A stretch of 32,917 nt of DNA. Origin: an uncultured beta proteobacterium. Lineage in GTDB: Bacteria > Pseudomonadota > Gammaproteobacteria > Burkholderiales > Burkholderiaceae. The notes beneath the pieces were generated by a model. The model was not told where the DNA came from. It saw nothing but the letters and a program-made list of their open reading frames with translations, and made no database searches. The DNA is taken from positions 1-32,917 of the forward strand of contig CAIMXN010000071.1 in assembly GCA_903845455.1 (NCBI GenBank). The letters are read 5' to 3'. Numbering within the stretch: the stretch's first letter is position 1; every line of letters starts with the position of its first letter. The translations under genes and the position numbers were made by a program. Shown here piece by piece: positions 31,729 to 32,917 of this stretch.

Positions 31729-32034
31729 ATGAAAATATCAAAAATTTTGATTGTTGTGATTATGTTGGTAATCGTGACCTATTTTTTTGCGAGTCGAACG
31801 AAGAGTGGTTCTGGACCAAACCAAGCTAAAGCCAGTTGGTTTTCTAAGCTTGATGCTAATGGTGATGGAACATTATCACCAGAAGAGCTAAAGGCAATTG
31901 ATGCCAATGGTGATGGAAAGATATCTGCCGCAGAGGCTAAAGCCTATGGCATACCTGATGCAGAATTTATCAAATGGGATAAAAATGGGGACGGATATAT
32001 TTCTCAAGAAGAGATGAAGACGTACGGCGGTTAA
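31729..32034 (+). CDS. Membrane-anchored EF-hand protein B
   Basis: 101 residues: an uncleaved-looking N-terminal helix (KILIVVIMLVIVTYFFA) followed by three calcium loops: Asp42-Glu53 (DANGDGTLSPEE), Asp58-Glu69 (DANGDGKISAAE) and Asp84-Glu95 (DKNGDGYISQEE). Loops two and three are 26 residues apart with AKAYGIPDAEFIKW between, as in its two neighbours. All loop ligands look intact. It probably displays Ca2+-binding loops in the periplasm from the inner membrane. AAAGGAA precedes the ATG. Confidence 0.82.
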   Translation: MKISKILIVVIMLVIVTYFFASRTKSGSGPNQAKASWFSKLDANGDGTLSPEELKAIDANGDGKISAAEAKAYGIPDAEFIKWDKNGDGYISQEEMKTYGG

Positions 32035-32087
32035 GATTTTTTCAAAAATAGTGCTGCAATGAGCTACATATAGCTTAATTTCAAGTA

Positions 32088-32130
32088 TTGAGAGCTATTG
32101 TGAGGAATTTCATGTAGATATCGTTACATT
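32088..32130 (+). promoter_or_regulatory. Shared promoter-like element, copy 3
   Basis: TTGAGAGCTATTGTGAGGAA begins at 32088 and TACATT lies at 32125-32130, again exactly 37 bp from the TTGAGAG start. The upstream TCTATT/CTCTC part is missing in this copy. The leader to ATG 32274 is about 135 bases and contains AAAACTC and AGTGCCT blocks shared with copy 4. Confidence 0.6.
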
Positions 32131-32273
32131 ATTAATGAAGAAAACTCCCCCTTGGGCTTATATGTAATTAAGTGCCTTAGTTGAGAATTTAATGTAGTAA
32201 AGTGCATTAGGGTTCAGGTTTCGGGATCTTTCTTACCTTGTGGATCAATAAATAATATAAGAGTGGAGCAGAC

Positions 32274-32549
32274 ATGAATAAAGCAATTCTTGCAGGATTA
32301 CTAGTACTAGGTTTTTCAGTTGCGGCATATGCCCAGCAGGCTACAACACCTCCAACAGCAGCCAAACCTGCACCAGTGCAAGCCAAAAAATATAACTTCA
32401 AAGCAATCGATGCGGATGGTGATGGAAAAATTACCAGGGCTGAAGCAAAAAAATATGGCATCAGCGATGCTGAATTTAAGATATACGACAAAGATAATAG
32501 CGGTTTTATTACTATAAACGAGGTATCGAACGAAGCTTGGAGCATGTAA
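32274..32549 (+). CDS. Secreted EF-hand protein C
   Basis: 91 residues: signal peptide (MNKAILAGLLVLGFSVAAYA then QQ), a Pro/Ala/Thr linker, then two calcium loops, Asp46-Glu57 (DADGDGKITRAE) and Asp72-Glu83 (DKDNSGFITINE), 26 residues apart with AKKYGISDAEFKIY between. It is a close paralog of protein B in this region and has the same domain plan as protein A. GAGTGGAG lies before the ATG. It is preceded by copy 3 of the shared element and followed by a strong terminator-like hairpin. Confidence 0.82.
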   Translation: MNKAILAGLLVLGFSVAAYAQQATTPPTAAKPAPVQAKKYNFKAIDADGDGKITRAEAKKYGISDAEFKIYDKDNSGFITINEVSNEAWSM

Positions 32550-32584
32550 TTCATGCCCTCATAAAAAACTAGCTTAGTGGAGTG

Positions 32585-32628
32585 ACCCCCAAAAGTTGGA
32601 CAACATGTCTAACCAAGGGGGTTTTTTT
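32585..32628 (+). terminator. Terminator-like hairpin after EF-hand gene C, resembling an IS3-family end
   Basis: ACCCCC (32585-32590) pairs with GGGGGT (32617-32622), with inner TTGG/CCAA and GACA/TGTC pairings, followed by a seven-T run (32622-32628). This should terminate the upstream EF-hand gene. The left part, TGACCCCCAAAAGTTGGACA (32583-32602), looks like the terminal inverted repeat of IS150-group IS3 elements, recognised from memory, not by search. Confidence 0.65.
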
Positions 32629-32917
32629 ATGGGCAAATGATTTGGATTGAAGGGCGCCTGCCAAGATCACTTAGGGTCGCTCAGCGGCCAAAAATAGACA
32701 TCTTATAAAGCATTTCTCTGTCGGAATTGGTGGACATTCAAGTAATCACTAAGTCTATTTCTCTCCACTCCAAAAAATTGAGAGCTATTGCTAGGAATTT
32801 TAAGTGCTTTATACTAAATTCTCACCCAAGAAAACTCATCCTGCAGATCAATAGTTAGTCAGTGCCTCGCCTGAGATTTCGAATAAACAAAAAAACAGGG
32901 TATAGGCATCAGAAATC
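32629..32917. other. Gene-free right end of the window
   Basis: After the hairpin, ATGGGCAAATGA reads only three codons before a stop, as a decayed transposase start might. A GC-richer 50-bp stretch follows (32648-32695) with no recognisable gene, then copy 4 of the shared element and its leader. The gene served by that element begins beyond the window. Confidence 0.4.
32744..32820 (+). promoter_or_regulatory. Shared promoter-like element, copy 4
   Basis: AATCACT (32744-32750), TCTATT (32754-32759), CTCTC (32761-32765), TTGAGAGCTATTGCTAGGAA from 32778, and TAAATT (32815-32820) exactly 37 bp from the TTGAGAG start. The upstream half matches copy 1 block for block with one base of length difference; the downstream leader matches copy 3. 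It points out of the window. Confidence 0.6.

Noticed and set aside
32274..32549. Minus-strand 115-codon frame overlapping EF-hand gene C
   Set aside because: The plus-strand frame has a signal peptide, two perfect EF-hand loops and a ribosome-binding site; the opposite frame has none.

Overview
The window looks like chromosomal DNA of a small-genome, moderately AT-rich betaproteobacterium. Polynucleobacter or a close relative in the Burkholderiaceae is the best guess. The reasons are gene content, base composition, very tight gene packing (three convergent pairs abut or overlap at their stop codons) and the style of the proteins. This is inference, as no rRNA or other marker gene is present. 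No tRNA, rRNA, CRISPR array, phage or intact transposon was seen.

Region 1 (1-6173, + strand) is a formate dehydrogenase locus: a TorD-like chaperone (5' end outside the window), a small Tat-signal protein, the Mo/W catalytic subunit (FdhA), the four-cluster iron-sulfur subunit (FdhB), a tiny lipoprotein, the cytochrome b subunit (FdhC) and a small secreted protein. A perfect FNR/ANR-type site lies 23 bp before the first complete gene. Region 2 (6174-7572, - strand) holds the ATPase and permease of a TupBC-type tungstate transporter with no binding protein. Region 3 (7639-10061, + strand) is a short operon: Bfd-like [2Fe-2S] protein, endonuclease/exonuclease/phosphatase-family protein and cardiolipin synthase.

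Region 4 (10058-25913) is a catabolic island. It has a family III CoA transferase and an acyl-CoA dehydrogenase (- strand), then a second CoA transferase and a YqaA-type membrane protein (+ strand). A minus-strand operon follows (in transcription order TetR regulator, VOC protein, FAD monooxygenase, LivJ, LivH, LivM, LivG, LivF). Divergent from it is a plus-strand operon coding a CoxG-like protein and a three-subunit molybdenum hydroxylase (FAD, 2Fe-2S and Mo subunits). The two divergent operons share a 53-bp near-perfect palindrome that is very probably the TetR operator. Together they suggest uptake and oxidative breakdown of an unidentified, probably aromatic or N-heterocyclic, acid through CoA esters.

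Region 5 (25914-32917) is accessory envelope material: a DUF4239 membrane protein, a NodT/HlyD/DUF3302 export set, a duplicated-domain periplasmic protein, three small paralogous EF-hand proteins and a two-helix membrane protein. Four copies of a conserved promoter-like element (TTGAGAG..., with a TANATT hexamer exactly 37 bp downstream) lie in this region. Three precede genes here and the fourth points out of the window. This shared element, the EF-hand paralogs and the membrane proteins are the best candidate for an undescribed co-regulated system. Downstream of the last EF-hand gene is a sequence resembling an IS3-family terminus that folds as a terminator.
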